Assembly (NCBI RefSeq): GCF_023740735.1
Contig: NZ_JAMRXH010000013.1
Span: 1-64,000 of the forward strand
DNA length: 64,000 nucleotides
Source: Nocardia sp. CDC159
GTDB lineage: Bacteria; Actinomycetota; Actinomycetes; Mycobacteriales; Mycobacteriaceae
Direction of reading: 5' to 3'
Shown: in pieces, positions 6,738-14,677 of the stretch
Layout of the letters: each line of letters opens with the position of its first letter
Numbering within the stretch: the stretch's first letter is position 1
Notes under the pieces: model-generated
The model's database searches: none
The model's input: only the letters and a program-made list of their open reading frames with translations
What the model was told of the DNA's origin: nothing
Position numbers and translations under genes: made by a program

Positions 6738-8800
6738 CGCTCCATCAGCAGCTGGGTGAAGAACTCGTAGATCAGCGCCGCCTGGAACGCCATCTGCTTG
6801 TTGTCCGCCGCACCGCCGTGGCCGCCCTCGATGTTCTCGTGATACCAGACCGTATGGCCCTGCTCCTCCAGGAGCGCGGCCATCTTGCGCGCATGGCCGG
6901 GATGGACGCGATCGTCGCGGGTGGAGGTGGTCAGCAGGATCGGCGGATAGGTCGCGTCGGCGCGCACGTTCTGATACGGCGAATACTTGCCGATGTACTC
7001 CCACTCCTCCGGCTTGTCCGGATCGCCGTACTCGGCCATCCAGGATGCCCCGGCCAGCAGCAGGTGGTAGCGCTTCATATCCAGCAGCGGCACCTGGCAC
7101 ACGATGGCGCCGAACAGTTCCGGATACCGGGTGAGCATCACGCCCATGAGCAATCCGCCGTTACTGCCCCCGACGGCGCCCAACTGCGGTGCGGTGGTGA
7201 TGCCGCGCTCCACCAGATCGCGGGCGATGGCGGCGAAGTCCTCGTACACCTTGTGCCGGTTGGCCTTCTGCACCTGCGTGTGCCACTGCGGCCCGTACTC
7301 GCCGCCGCCGCGGATATTGGTCATCACCCAGGTGCCGCCGCGTTCCAGCCAGCCCATACCGGAGGCGCCGCTGTAGGCGGGGGTGCGGGAGACCTCGAAA
7401 CCGCCGTAGCCCGACATCACGGTCGGACCGGGCGCGCCCTTGCGGTCGCGGTGCCGAATCACGAAGTACGGCACCATGGTTCCGTCGTCGGAGCGCGCGA
7501 AGAACTGCTCGGTCTCGATGCCCGCGGCGTCGAAGAAGGCCGGTTCCTGCTTGAGCAGTTCGGTCGAACCGCCAACCGAACTGGCCAGCAGCGTGGCCGG
7601 CGTGGTGAAACCGCTTGTGGTGAGCATGAACTCGTCACCACCCTCGAGCGGGTCGAGGTTCATGACATTGGTGGTGGCCATGGGTGGCGTATCGGCCAGC
7701 GGCTCGCGCGTCCATCCCGCTGTTCGCCCGGCACGCTTTTCGCCGGGCTTCACCACGTACAGCTTGGTCTGCACATCCTCGAGGGTGATGAGGATCAGAT
7801 AGTTCTCGGTCCAGCCGTACCCGTGCAGCGAGGTATGCGCATCGGGCGTGAACACCACCTCAAAATCCCTTGCGCCCGCGAGGAATTCCTCCAGATCGAT
7901 GGCCAGCAGCGCCCCCGCCGGATAGCTGTTGCCGCCCACCTCCCACGGCGACTTCAGCCGCACCAGCAGCCAGTCCTTGTACCACGACTCCGAGGCGTCG
8001 CTGGGCACATCGATATGGCGCAGGCTGCCGTCCGACTCGAGCAGATACACCGATTCGTTGAAGAAGTCGGTGGCCCGGCCGATGTAGTGCCGCTCGTATC
8101 CGGGTGTGCGGTCGTACCCCGCCGACACCAGCACATCGCCCTGTTCACCCTCGAACACCGTCTGCGCCTGCGACAGCGGCGTACCGCGCTTCCACCGCTT
8201 GGCGATGCGCGCGTATCCGGAGTCGGTGAGCGAGCCCGGCCCGAAATCCGTTCCGACATAGACGGTATCGGCATCGATCCAGCGGATCTGCGACTTCGCC
8301 TCGGGGAGATGGAAACCGCCGTCGGCCGGATCGCGGAACCGCTTGGTGGTCATGTCGAATTCGCGCACCACCTTGGCGTCGGCGCCGCCGCGCGAGAGGC
8401 TGATCAACGCCAGCGACTGTTCCGGCCGCAGCACCGCGGCCCCGCCCCACACCCAGTTCTCCTCCTCGGCCGCGGCCAGCGCGTCGAGGTCGATCAGCAC
8501 CTCCCACCGCGGGTTGGCGTTGCGGTACTCGTCGAGGGTGGTCCGGCGCCACAGGCCCTTGGGATGTTCGGCATCGCGCCAGAAGTTGTAGAGCCACCCG
8601 GCCCGGCGGGTCGGATACGGGATGCGGGTGTCGGTGTCGAGCATCTCGAGGATGCGGTGTTCCAGCTCCGAGAACCGATCGGAGGTGGCGAATCGCTCGA
8701 CCACCACCTCGTTGTGCGCCCGCGCCCACTCCAGGGGCCGGTCACCGGTCACCTCTTCGAGCCACAGGTACGGATCGGGCTGATTCTCGACACCGCTCAT
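6734..8800 (-). CDS. Prolyl oligopeptidase family serine peptidase (S9)
   Basis: 688 aa, the normal size for this family. The N-terminal DPYLWLEEVTGDRPLEW is the usual opening, followed by a beta-propeller (about 70-400) and a C-terminal catalytic domain with the oxyanion-side SGYGGFEVS, nucleophile Ser546 in GGSNGG, the Asp in STRDDRVHPGHA and the His in EGGHGG. No signal peptide, so cytoplasmic. It cleaves short peptides, typically after proline. It is divergent from lpd with 85 bases between the starts, and convergent with the hydrolase. Confidence 0.92.
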   Translation of the reverse strand: MSGVENQPDPYLWLEEVTGDRPLEWARAHNEVVVERFATSDRFSELEHRILEMLDTDTRIPYPTRRAGWLYNFWRDAEHPKGLWRRTTLDEYRNANPRWEVLIDLDALAAAEEENWVWGGAAVLRPEQSLALISLSRGGADAKVVREFDMTTKRFRDPADGGFHLPEAKSQIRWIDADTVYVGTDFGPGSLTDSGYARIAKRWKRGTPLSQAQTVFEGEQGDVLVSAGYDRTPGYERHYIGRATDFFNESVYLLESDGSLRHIDVPSDASESWYKDWLLVRLKSPWEVGGNSYPAGALLAIDLEEFLAGARDFEVVFTPDAHTSLHGYGWTENYLILITLEDVQTKLYVVKPGEKRAGRTAGWTREPLADTPPMATTNVMNLDPLEGGDEFMLTTSGFTTPATLLASSVGGSTELLKQEPAFFDAAGIETEQFFARSDDGTMVPYFVIRHRDRKGAPGPTVMSGYGGFEVSRTPAYSGASGMGWLERGGTWVMTNIRGGGEYGPQWHTQVQKANRHKVYEDFAAIARDLVERGITTAPQLGAVGGSNGGLLMGVMLTRYPELFGAIVCQVPLLDMKRYHLLLAGASWMAEYGDPDKPEEWEYIGKYSPYQNVRADATYPPILLTTSTRDDRVHPGHARKMAALLEEQGHTVWYHENIEGGHGGAADNKQMAFQAALIYEFFTQLLMER

Positions 8801-8885
8801 GAAGCCATTCTGGCCGACGCTGTCGGGGCCGCGAACACGCGACGCCGGAGGCGGCGCAACAGGACACTGCGTTAGGCTCGACTAC

Positions 8886-10289
8886 GTGACTTCCCACTAC
8901 GATGTCGTCGTTCTCGGTGCTGGTCCCGGCGGGTATGTCGCCGCGATTCGCGCCGCTCAACTCGGCCTGCGAACAGCGATCGTCGAGCAGAAATATTGGG
9001 GTGGCGTGTGCCTGAACGTCGGGTGCATTCCGTCCAAGGCGCTGCTGCGGAACGCGGAGCTGGCACACATCTTCACCAAGGAAGCGAAGACCTTCGGTAT
9101 CACCGGCGAGGCGAGCTTCGACTTCGGCGCGGCATTCGATCGCAGCCGTAAGGTCGCCGACGGCCGCGTCAAGGGCGTGCACTTCCTGATGAAGAAGAAC
9201 AAGATCGACGAGTTCGACGGGAAGGGCACCTTCACCGACGCCAACACGCTGTCGGTCGAGCTGTCCAAGGGCGGCACCGAACAGATCACCTTCGACAACG
9301 TCATCATCGCCACCGGCACCGTCACCAAGCTGCTGCCCGGCACCTCGCTGTCGCAGAACGTGGTCACCTACGAAGAGCAGATCATGACCCGCGACCTGCC
9401 GGGCTCGATCCTCATCGTGGGCGCGGGCGCGATCGGCATGGAGTTCGGCTACGTGCTGAAGAACTACGGCGTCGACGTGCGCATCGTGGAGTTCCTGGAT
9501 CGCGCGCTGCCCAACGAGGACGCCGACGTGTCCAAGGAGATCACGAAGGCGTACAAGAAGCTGGGGATCACGATCACCACCGGCGCCGCGGTGCAGTCCA
9601 TCGAGGACAACGGCACCAAGGTCACCGTCAGCATCAAGGACAACAAGTCCGGCAACATCGAGACCGTCACGGTCGACAAGGTGCTGCAGGCCGTCGGCTT
9701 CGCGCCGCGGGTGGAGGGCTACGGCCTGGAGAACACCGGCGTGCAGCTGACCGAGCGTGGCGCGATCGCCATCGACGACTACATGCGCACCAATGTGCCG
9801 CACATCTACGCCATCGGGGATGTCACCGCCAAGCTGCAGCTGGCCCATGTGGCCGAGGCGCAGGGCGTGGTCGCGGCCGAGACCATCGCGGGCGCGGAGA
9901 CCTTGCCGCTGGGCGACTACCGGATGATGCCGCGCGCGACCTTCTGTCAGCCGCAGGTCGCCAGCTTCGGCCTCACCGAGGAGCAGGCGCGCAACGAGGG
10001 CTACGACGTGAAGGTCGCCACCTTCCCGTTCACCGCCAACGGCAAGGCGCACGGCCTGGGCGACGCCCAGGGCTTCGTGAAGCTGATCTCCGACAACAAG
10101 TACGGCGAACTGCTCGGCGGTCACCTCATCGGCCCCGACGTCTCCGAACTGCTGCCCGAGCTGACCCTGGCTCAGAAGTGGGACCTGACGGTCAACGAGC
10201 TGACCCGCAACGTGCACACGCATCCGACGCTCAGCGAGGCGCTGCAGGAGGCATTCCACGGCCTGGCCGGGCACATGATCAACTTCTAG
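8886..10289 (+). CDS. lpd: Dihydrolipoyl dehydrogenase
   Basis: 467 aa, near the length of M. tuberculosis LpdC. E3 flavoprotein of 2-oxo-acid dehydrogenase complexes: it reoxidises dihydrolipoamide with NAD+ through FAD and a redox disulfide. Visible are the FAD loop GAGPGG (11-16), the disulfide Cys42/Cys47 in CLNVGC, the NAD loop GAGAIG and the His446-Glu451 pair in HTHPTLSE. GTG 8886 is chosen because the conserved HYDVVVLGAG begins three codons later. A strong terminator follows. It is the first member of a gene order shared with M. tuberculosis Rv0462-Rv0468. Confidence 0.97.
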   Translation: MTSHYDVVVLGAGPGGYVAAIRAAQLGLRTAIVEQKYWGGVCLNVGCIPSKALLRNAELAHIFTKEAKTFGITGEASFDFGAAFDRSRKVADGRVKGVHFLMKKNKIDEFDGKGTFTDANTLSVELSKGGTEQITFDNVIIATGTVTKLLPGTSLSQNVVTYEEQIMTRDLPGSILIVGAGAIGMEFGYVLKNYGVDVRIVEFLDRALPNEDADVSKEITKAYKKLGITITTGAAVQSIEDNGTKVTVSIKDNKSGNIETVTVDKVLQAVGFAPRVEGYGLENTGVQLTERGAIAIDDYMRTNVPHIYAIGDVTAKLQLAHVAEAQGVVAAETIAGAETLPLGDYRMMPRATFCQPQVASFGLTEEQARNEGYDVKVATFPFTANGKAHGLGDAQGFVKLISDNKYGELLGGHLIGPDVSELLPELTLAQKWDLTVNELTRNVHTHPTLSEALQEAFHGLAGHMINF

Positions 10290-10300
10290 TTGGCGCGCCG

Positions 10301-10332
10301 ACGCCCCGCACCGGAAGGTGCGGGGCGTTTTT
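10301..10332 (+). terminator. Rho-independent terminator after lpd
   Basis: A perfect 12-bp stem (ACGCCCCGCACC, 10301-10312; GGTGCGGGGCGT, 10317-10328) with a GGAA loop and a T run. It lies 11 bases after the lpd stop and touches the end of the convergent HxlR gene. Confidence 0.93.
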
Positions 10333-10730
10333 CATTCCCGGTGATACGCCGCCTGCGCCGCGCTGATCGTGTCCATATTGGTCTCCAGCGTCACGATCAG
10401 CGCCTCGAGGTGCTCGGCGACCTGCGCGCCCAGGTCGGTCAGCGTGTACTCGACGCGCGGCGGAATAGCCTGGACGACCTCGCGGTGAATCATCCCGTCG
10501 CGCTCGAGGGCCTGCAGGGTCTGCGACAGCATGCGCTCGCTGACCCCGTCGACCCGTCGGCGCAGGGCGCTGAATCGGTAGGGCCCGTCGCGCAGGGCCA
10601 CCAGGGCCAGAACTCCCCAGCGACTCGCGACATTTTGCAACACCGGCCGCGAGGTGCAGTTCTTGGCGAAGACGTCGGCTTCCAGCGTCGGATCGGCGCT
10701 GTCGGCCGCCTGGATGTGCCCCGTGCTCAT
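10332..10730 (-). CDS. HxlR-family transcriptional regulator
   Basis: 132 aa from ATG 10730 (an ATG at 10748 would add six residues). Winged helix of the HxlR/MarR-like group with the conserved N-terminal cysteine (NCTSRPVLQNVASRWG), then RFSALRRRVDGVSERMLSQTLQALERDGMI. That cysteine acts as a redox or electrophile sensor in QorR-type members. It is divergent from the QorB-like gene, and a perfect inverted repeat lies between them, which strongly suggests it regulates that gene and itself. Confidence 0.92.
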   Translation of the reverse strand: MSTGHIQAADSADPTLEADVFAKNCTSRPVLQNVASRWGVLALVALRDGPYRFSALRRRVDGVSERMLSQTLQALERDGMIHREVVQAIPPRVEYTLTDLGAQVAEHLEALIVTLETNMDTISAAQAAYHRE

Positions 10731-10775
10731 GACTGCGATGCTACCCATCGGTGGTGTAGTGCCGGAATATCATGT

Positions 10776-10792
10776 ACTAACTCTTAGTTAGT
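10776..10792. promoter_or_regulatory. Inverted repeat, likely HxlR operator
   Basis: ACTAAC-TCTTA-GTTAGT has perfect 6-bp arms and lies in the 108-base divergent region between the HxlR and QorB-like genes. Position and symmetry fit an HxlR-type operator; binding is inferred. Confidence 0.65.
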
Positions 10793-10838
10793 GCTAGTTG
10801 TTCCGTAGGCACTGAACAAAAGATCACTGGAGGTAGTC

Positions 10839-11696
10839 ATGACCGTCGCCGTCACCGCGGCCAGCGGGCAATTGGGTCGTCTCGTCGTGGAGGCGCTGCT
10901 GCGCCGCGATGCCGGTCCGGTCGTCGCGATCGTGCGCGATCCGGCGAAGGTGGCCGATCTGGCCGAACGTGGCGTCGACGTCCGGCAGGCGTCCTACGAC
11001 GACGCCGCGGCACTGGATCGGGCGCTGGCCGGAGTAGATCGGGTGCTGCTGGTCTCCGGCAACGAGTTCGGCGCCCGGGTTACCCAGCACACCAACGTGA
11101 TTCGCGCGGCCGAGCGGGCCGGTGTGGAACTGCTCGCCTACACCAGCATTCCGCGGGCCACCGAAAACCCGACCATCCTCGCGCAGGAACATCGCGCGAC
11201 CGAGGCCGTGCTCGCGAATTCGGCCGTGCCGTATGCCCTGCTGCGCAACAGCTGGTACTGGGAGAACTACGAGCACAGCGTGCCCGCGGCCGTCGCGTCC
11301 GGGGTGCTGTACGGCGCGGGCGGCGAGGGTCGGATCGCCGGGGCGTCGCGCGCGGATTACGCCGAGGCGGCCGCGGTGGTGCTCACCACCGATGGGCACG
11401 CCGGGCAGGTCTACGAACTCGGTGGCGACGAGCGGTTCACCTATGCCGAACTGGCGCAGCGGATTTCGGAAGCCGCCGGAAAGCCGGTCCGCTATCGGGA
11501 CGTCGCCGAGGCCGACTACTCCGCCGCGCTGCAGCAGGCCGGTCTGCCCGCGGATTATGCGAATGTGCTGGCCGATTCGGATGCCAAGGGCGTCGCCCTC
11601 GGATTCCTGGACGTCACCGGCGGCGAACTGCGCAAGCTCATCGGCCGGGCTTCGACGCCAGCGGTCGAGGTGTTTCGGGCCGCGTTGACCGGGTAG
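10839..11696 (+). CDS. NmrA-like NAD(P)H:quinone oxidoreductase (QorB type)
   Basis: 285 aa. Atypical short-chain reductase of the NmrA/QorB group. The N-terminal VTAASGQLGRLVVEALL is the NAD(P) loop, and YALLRNSWYWENYE is the typical QorB segment. It probably reduces quinones or related electrophiles in the cytoplasm. A GGAGG-type ribosome site (CTGGAGGTAGTC) precedes ATG 10839. Divergence from an HxlR regulator with a conserved sensor cysteine repeats the known qorR-qorB arrangement, so quinone or thiol stress is a reasonable inducer. Confidence 0.88.
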   Translation: MTVAVTAASGQLGRLVVEALLRRDAGPVVAIVRDPAKVADLAERGVDVRQASYDDAAALDRALAGVDRVLLVSGNEFGARVTQHTNVIRAAERAGVELLAYTSIPRATENPTILAQEHRATEAVLANSAVPYALLRNSWYWENYEHSVPAAVASGVLYGAGGEGRIAGASRADYAEAAAVVLTTDGHAGQVYELGGDERFTYAELAQRISEAAGKPVRYRDVAEADYSAALQQAGLPADYANVLADSDAKGVALGFLDVTGGELRKLIGRASTPAVEVFRAALTG

Positions 11697-11749
11697 CACG
11701 AGGATGCGCCGTCCGATGCCACGCGGCGCGCTTCATGGGATGGGATGGA

Positions 11750-11782
11750 CAGGCGTTCCCGGCTCCCGGCCGGGAACGCCTG
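11750..11782. terminator. Hairpin between convergent genes
   Basis: A perfect 13-bp stem (CAGGCGTTCCCGG, 11750-11762; CCGGGAACGCCTG, 11770-11782) lies between the convergent QorB-like and VOC genes. It has no clear T run, so it is a probable bidirectional transcription barrier. Confidence 0.65.
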
Positions 11783-11789
11783 CGCCCGA

Positions 11790-12191
11790 TCAGGATTCGG
11801 CGCCCGCCGGCACGGTCACCCACTGCACCAGCTGAACGACGATGCCGTTGGGATCGCGCATCTGGAAGTAGCGCTCACCCCAAGGTTCGGTCTCGATCGG
11901 CGTTTCGATCGGTACCCCTTCCCGTTGCACCCGTTCGTATTCGGCATCGATGTCCTCGACGACGAACACCACCAGCGTGCCCTGCCCGGCGGAATCCGCG
12001 ATCCGCTCCGGCTTGAAGCTGGACAGCCCGGTCCGCAGGTAGATCACATTGAGCCCGCCCTCCGGGCGAGACAGCGATACGAACTCCTCGGCCGACATCC
12101 GCACCTCGAATCCGAAGTGGTCGATGAGGAACTTCGCCGAGGCCTCGGGGTCGGCGACGTTCAGCGAGAGCGCGTACTCGGTGATTTTCAT
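11790..12191 (-). CDS. VOC (glyoxalase/bleomycin resistance) family protein
   Basis: 133 aa. One VOC domain of two beta-alpha-beta-beta-beta modules: EYALSLNVADPEASAKFLIDHFGFEVR at the start and the metal-side Glu/His pattern in ERYFQMRDPNGIVVQLVQWV at the end. Members act as metal-dependent enzymes or antibiotic-binding proteins; the substrate cannot be told. It is divergent from a TetR gene across a 166-base AT-rich region with a strong palindrome, so that TetR is its likely regulator. Confidence 0.87.
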   Translation of the reverse strand: MKITEYALSLNVADPEASAKFLIDHFGFEVRMSAEEFVSLSRPEGGLNVIYLRTGLSSFKPERIADSAGQGTLVVFVVEDIDAEYERVQREGVPIETPIETEPWGERYFQMRDPNGIVVQLVQWVTVPAGAES

Positions 12192-12257
12192 GGCTGCCTC
12201 CTCCTGCCGCGCGGTCCGCCCGGCGGGTGCCGGGCCGGTGCGGGGCGTAGTTGTATT

Positions 12258-12286
12258 CTATACTTAGTACTAAATACTTTGTATAG
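12258..12286. promoter_or_regulatory. Palindromic operator between VOC and TetR genes
   Basis: The site contains a perfect 10-base palindrome TTAGTACTAA (12264-12273), and CTATAC (12258-12263) is mirrored by GTATAG (12281-12286). It is the most AT-rich spot in the divergent region and probably holds both promoters and the TetR binding site. Confidence 0.6.
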
Positions 12287-12357
12287 TAATCTACGGTGTG
12301 GTAACGGTCACACCGATAGGATCGGGCGGTGGCGAGCGGGAAAGTGGGTGGGCAACG

Positions 12358-13116
12358 GTGAGTGCGCGCAGCAGCGCCGGAGATCCGGCGCGGACATTGG
12401 AACTGCTGTGGGGTGAGCCGGGCCGGGCGCCGACGCGCGGGCCCAAGCAGCGCAGCAGCGTCGAGGAGGTGGTCGCCGCGGCGATCGGGATCGCCGACAC
12501 CGACGGCCTGGAGGCCCTGACCATGCGGGCGGTCGCCAAGAAGCTGGGCCTCACGCCCATGGCGACCTATACCTATGTGCCGGGCAAGGCGGAACTGCTC
12601 GACCTCATGCTGGATGCGGTGTACCGGCGGATGCCGCGCGCGGACCTGACTGGAATGGCTTGGCGGCAAAGGGTTTCCACCATTGCCGCCGAGAACCGGG
12701 AGATGCTGGCCCGTCATCGCTGGGTCGCCTACGTGCCCACCACCCGCCCGCCGCTGGGCCCCGGCCTGGCAGCCAAATACGATCACGAGCTCAGCGCCTT
12801 CGACGGCCTCGGCCTCGACGATCTGACCATGGACGCGGCCCTGACCCACGTCCTCGGCTTCGTCACCGCGGTCGCGCGCATCGCCATCGATACCGAGCGG
12901 GCCGCCGCCGACAGCGGGCTGTCCGACCACGAATGGTGGCAGCGCACCGCCCCCGTGCTCGATCGGGTCTTCGATCCGAGCCGCTATCCGCTCGCGGCCC
13001 GCGTCGGCGCCGCCGCGGGCCAGGCCCACGACAGCGCCTACAGTGCCGACCACGCCTGGGAATTCGGCCTCGCGCGGGTGCTGGACGGGCTGGCCGTGCT
13101 CATCGAGCGGGAGTGA
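12358..13116 (+). CDS. TetR-family regulator with TetR_C_1-type C-terminus
   Basis: 252 aa from GTG 12358, preceded by GGGTGGG; GTG 12298 is an alternative that would start 12 bases from the operator. The helix-turn-helix spans IADTDGLEALTMRAVAKKLGLTPMATYTYV, followed by the tetracycline-repressor-like C-terminal domain. The N-terminal extension (LELLWGEPGRAPTRGPKQ) is common in this subgroup. It is divergent from the VOC gene, and one base separates its stop from the stop of the convergent LLM gene. Confidence 0.87.
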   Translation: MSARSSAGDPARTLELLWGEPGRAPTRGPKQRSSVEEVVAAAIGIADTDGLEALTMRAVAKKLGLTPMATYTYVPGKAELLDLMLDAVYRRMPRADLTGMAWRQRVSTIAAENREMLARHRWVAYVPTTRPPLGPGLAAKYDHELSAFDGLGLDDLTMDAALTHVLGFVTAVARIAIDTERAAADSGLSDHEWWQRTAPVLDRVFDPSRYPLAARVGAAAGQAHDSAYSADHAWEFGLARVLDGLAVLIERE

Positions 13117-13117
13117 G

Positions 13118-13990
13118 TTACGGCACCAGCGGCCGCACCTTCTCCGCGACGAAGCGCACGAATCCGGCCAGATCGGGCTCGTCGGCGGTCGGCTGCAGCG
13201 TCACCGAATCCGCCCCCGCGTCGACCCGTTTCGCGATCGCGTCGGCCACCGCCTGCGCATCCCCGGCCACGCCGAGTCCCGCGGTGTCGGTCGCGCCCAT
13301 CGCGCGCAGATCCGCGTCCAGGCGTTCGGCGGCATCGGCTCCGGTCGCCACGGCGAGATTCACAACGACGGGGGGCTTATCCGCGCGGCCGGCGGCGGCT
13401 CGCCCCTCCGCGACGAGTTCGACCGCGCCGCGCAGCTTTTCGACCGTGGTGCCCGAGGTGAGCACTACCCCGTCGGCCACGGCCCCGACCAGGCGCAGCG
13501 TGCGCGGGCCCGTGGCCGCGGACAAGACCGGGGGAGTGTCGACAGGCGGCCACTCCAGGGCGACATCGTCGAGCTCGACGTAGCGCCCCCGCACCGACAC
13601 CCGCTCGCCCGCGAGCAGCCGACGCAGCGCGTCGATGTACTCGCTCAGCAGCGTCACCGGTGATTCGACCCGCGCTCCCGCCTGGCCCATCCACTCCTGA
13701 ACGCCGTGCCCCACACCCCAGATCGTGCGGCCGGGGAACATTCGCTCCAGCGTGGCGATCTCCATGGCGGCCAGCGCCACATTGCGCAGCGGCACCGGGA
13801 GTACGCCCACGCCGATCCGCACGCGCTCGGTCCATGCCAGCGCCGCGGCGGTGGTGGAGACGCCCGCCTGGAAGAAGCAGTCCTCCCAGATCCACAGCTC
13901 CTCGAGCCCGGATTCGTCTGCGATGCGGGCGATCTCGCGCAGGCTTTCGGGCGGATTCTGCGGACGGAAGGCAATACCGAGCGTGGTCAT
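13118..13990 (-). CDS. LLM-class flavin-dependent oxidoreductase (probably F420-dependent)
   Basis: 290 aa. Luciferase-like TIM barrel. The opening LGIAFRPQNPPESLREIARIADESGLEELWIWED, the central VRIGVGVLPVPLRNVALAAMEIATLERMFPGR and GVGHGVQEWM are typical of actinobacterial F420-type members. It likely oxidises or reduces a small molecule with F420 or FMN; the substrate is unknown. It stands alone, convergent with the TetR gene. Confidence 0.85.
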   Translation of the reverse strand: MTTLGIAFRPQNPPESLREIARIADESGLEELWIWEDCFFQAGVSTTAAALAWTERVRIGVGVLPVPLRNVALAAMEIATLERMFPGRTIWGVGHGVQEWMGQAGARVESPVTLLSEYIDALRRLLAGERVSVRGRYVELDDVALEWPPVDTPPVLSAATGPRTLRLVGAVADGVVLTSGTTVEKLRGAVELVAEGRAAAGRADKPPVVVNLAVATGADAAERLDADLRAMGATDTAGLGVAGDAQAVADAIAKRVDAGADSVTLQPTADEPDLAGFVRFVAEKVRPLVP

Positions 13991-14021
13991 GCCCCATCGT
14001 TACCAGATGGGGCCGACAGCG

Positions 14022-14561
14022 TCAGTGGTCGTTCTGAATGCGCAGCGTGGTGATGGTACTGGCGAGGCCCTCGTACTGATTGACCAGCAGCACGATCTCG
14101 ATCAACCGGTGCTCGTCGTAGTGCGCGGCCAGCGCCGACCAGGCGTCGTCGTCGAGGTCGCGCGTGGTGACGAGCTGATCGACGGCGGTGAGCAGGGCCC
14201 GTTCCCGGTCCGACCAGCCCGGCGCCTGCGGTCCGACCCGCAACCGCTCGAGAATCTCCTGGGTGATTCCGGCGCGCTTGCCCAGCCGGATGTGATGATC
14301 GGTCTCGTATTCGCACTGCCGCAGGTGAGCGACCCGCAGGATGACCAGTTCGGTCTCGTGGCGGCGCAGCTTCCCGCCGGGCATCAGCCGCCCCGAATAG
14401 TGCAGCCAGCCGCGGAACAACCCACCCGTGCGCCCCAGGGTGCTGAACAGCTGCGCGTCCGACGTCCCCGCCGCGCGCGAAAGCACCTGCCAGACAACCC
14501 AATTGATCGGCCCCAGCTCACGCAGCCGACCCGGTGCGATGCGCGGTTGTTTCGACACCAT
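14022..14561 (-). CDS. Carboxymuconolactone decarboxylase / AhpD-like family protein
   Basis: 179 aa from ATG 14561; the frame extends further upstream but the family sequence begins here. AhpD-like all-helical fold with RRHETELVILRVAHLRQCEYETDHH. The usual active pair is CxxC with a nearby His; here only one Cys is present (QCEYETDHH), so disulfide redox chemistry by an AhpD CxxC is unlikely. It lies between lpd and ramB, the place of Rv0464c in M. tuberculosis, and is probably its orthologue. Confidence 0.83.
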   Translation of the reverse strand: MVSKQPRIAPGRLRELGPINWVVWQVLSRAAGTSDAQLFSTLGRTGGLFRGWLHYSGRLMPGGKLRRHETELVILRVAHLRQCEYETDHHIRLGKRAGITQEILERLRVGPQAPGWSDRERALLTAVDQLVTTRDLDDDAWSALAAHYDEHRLIEIVLLVNQYEGLASTITTLRIQNDH

Positions 14562-14677
14562 GCCCCACGCTAACAGGGCCCGCCCCCGGGGCGCAGGATT
14601 CGGGCCGGTATCCCGCTGCGCCACCATCCCGATCCGAATTCGGAATCGCCGCCCCGGCCGCGCCCCCGATCGCGCGG

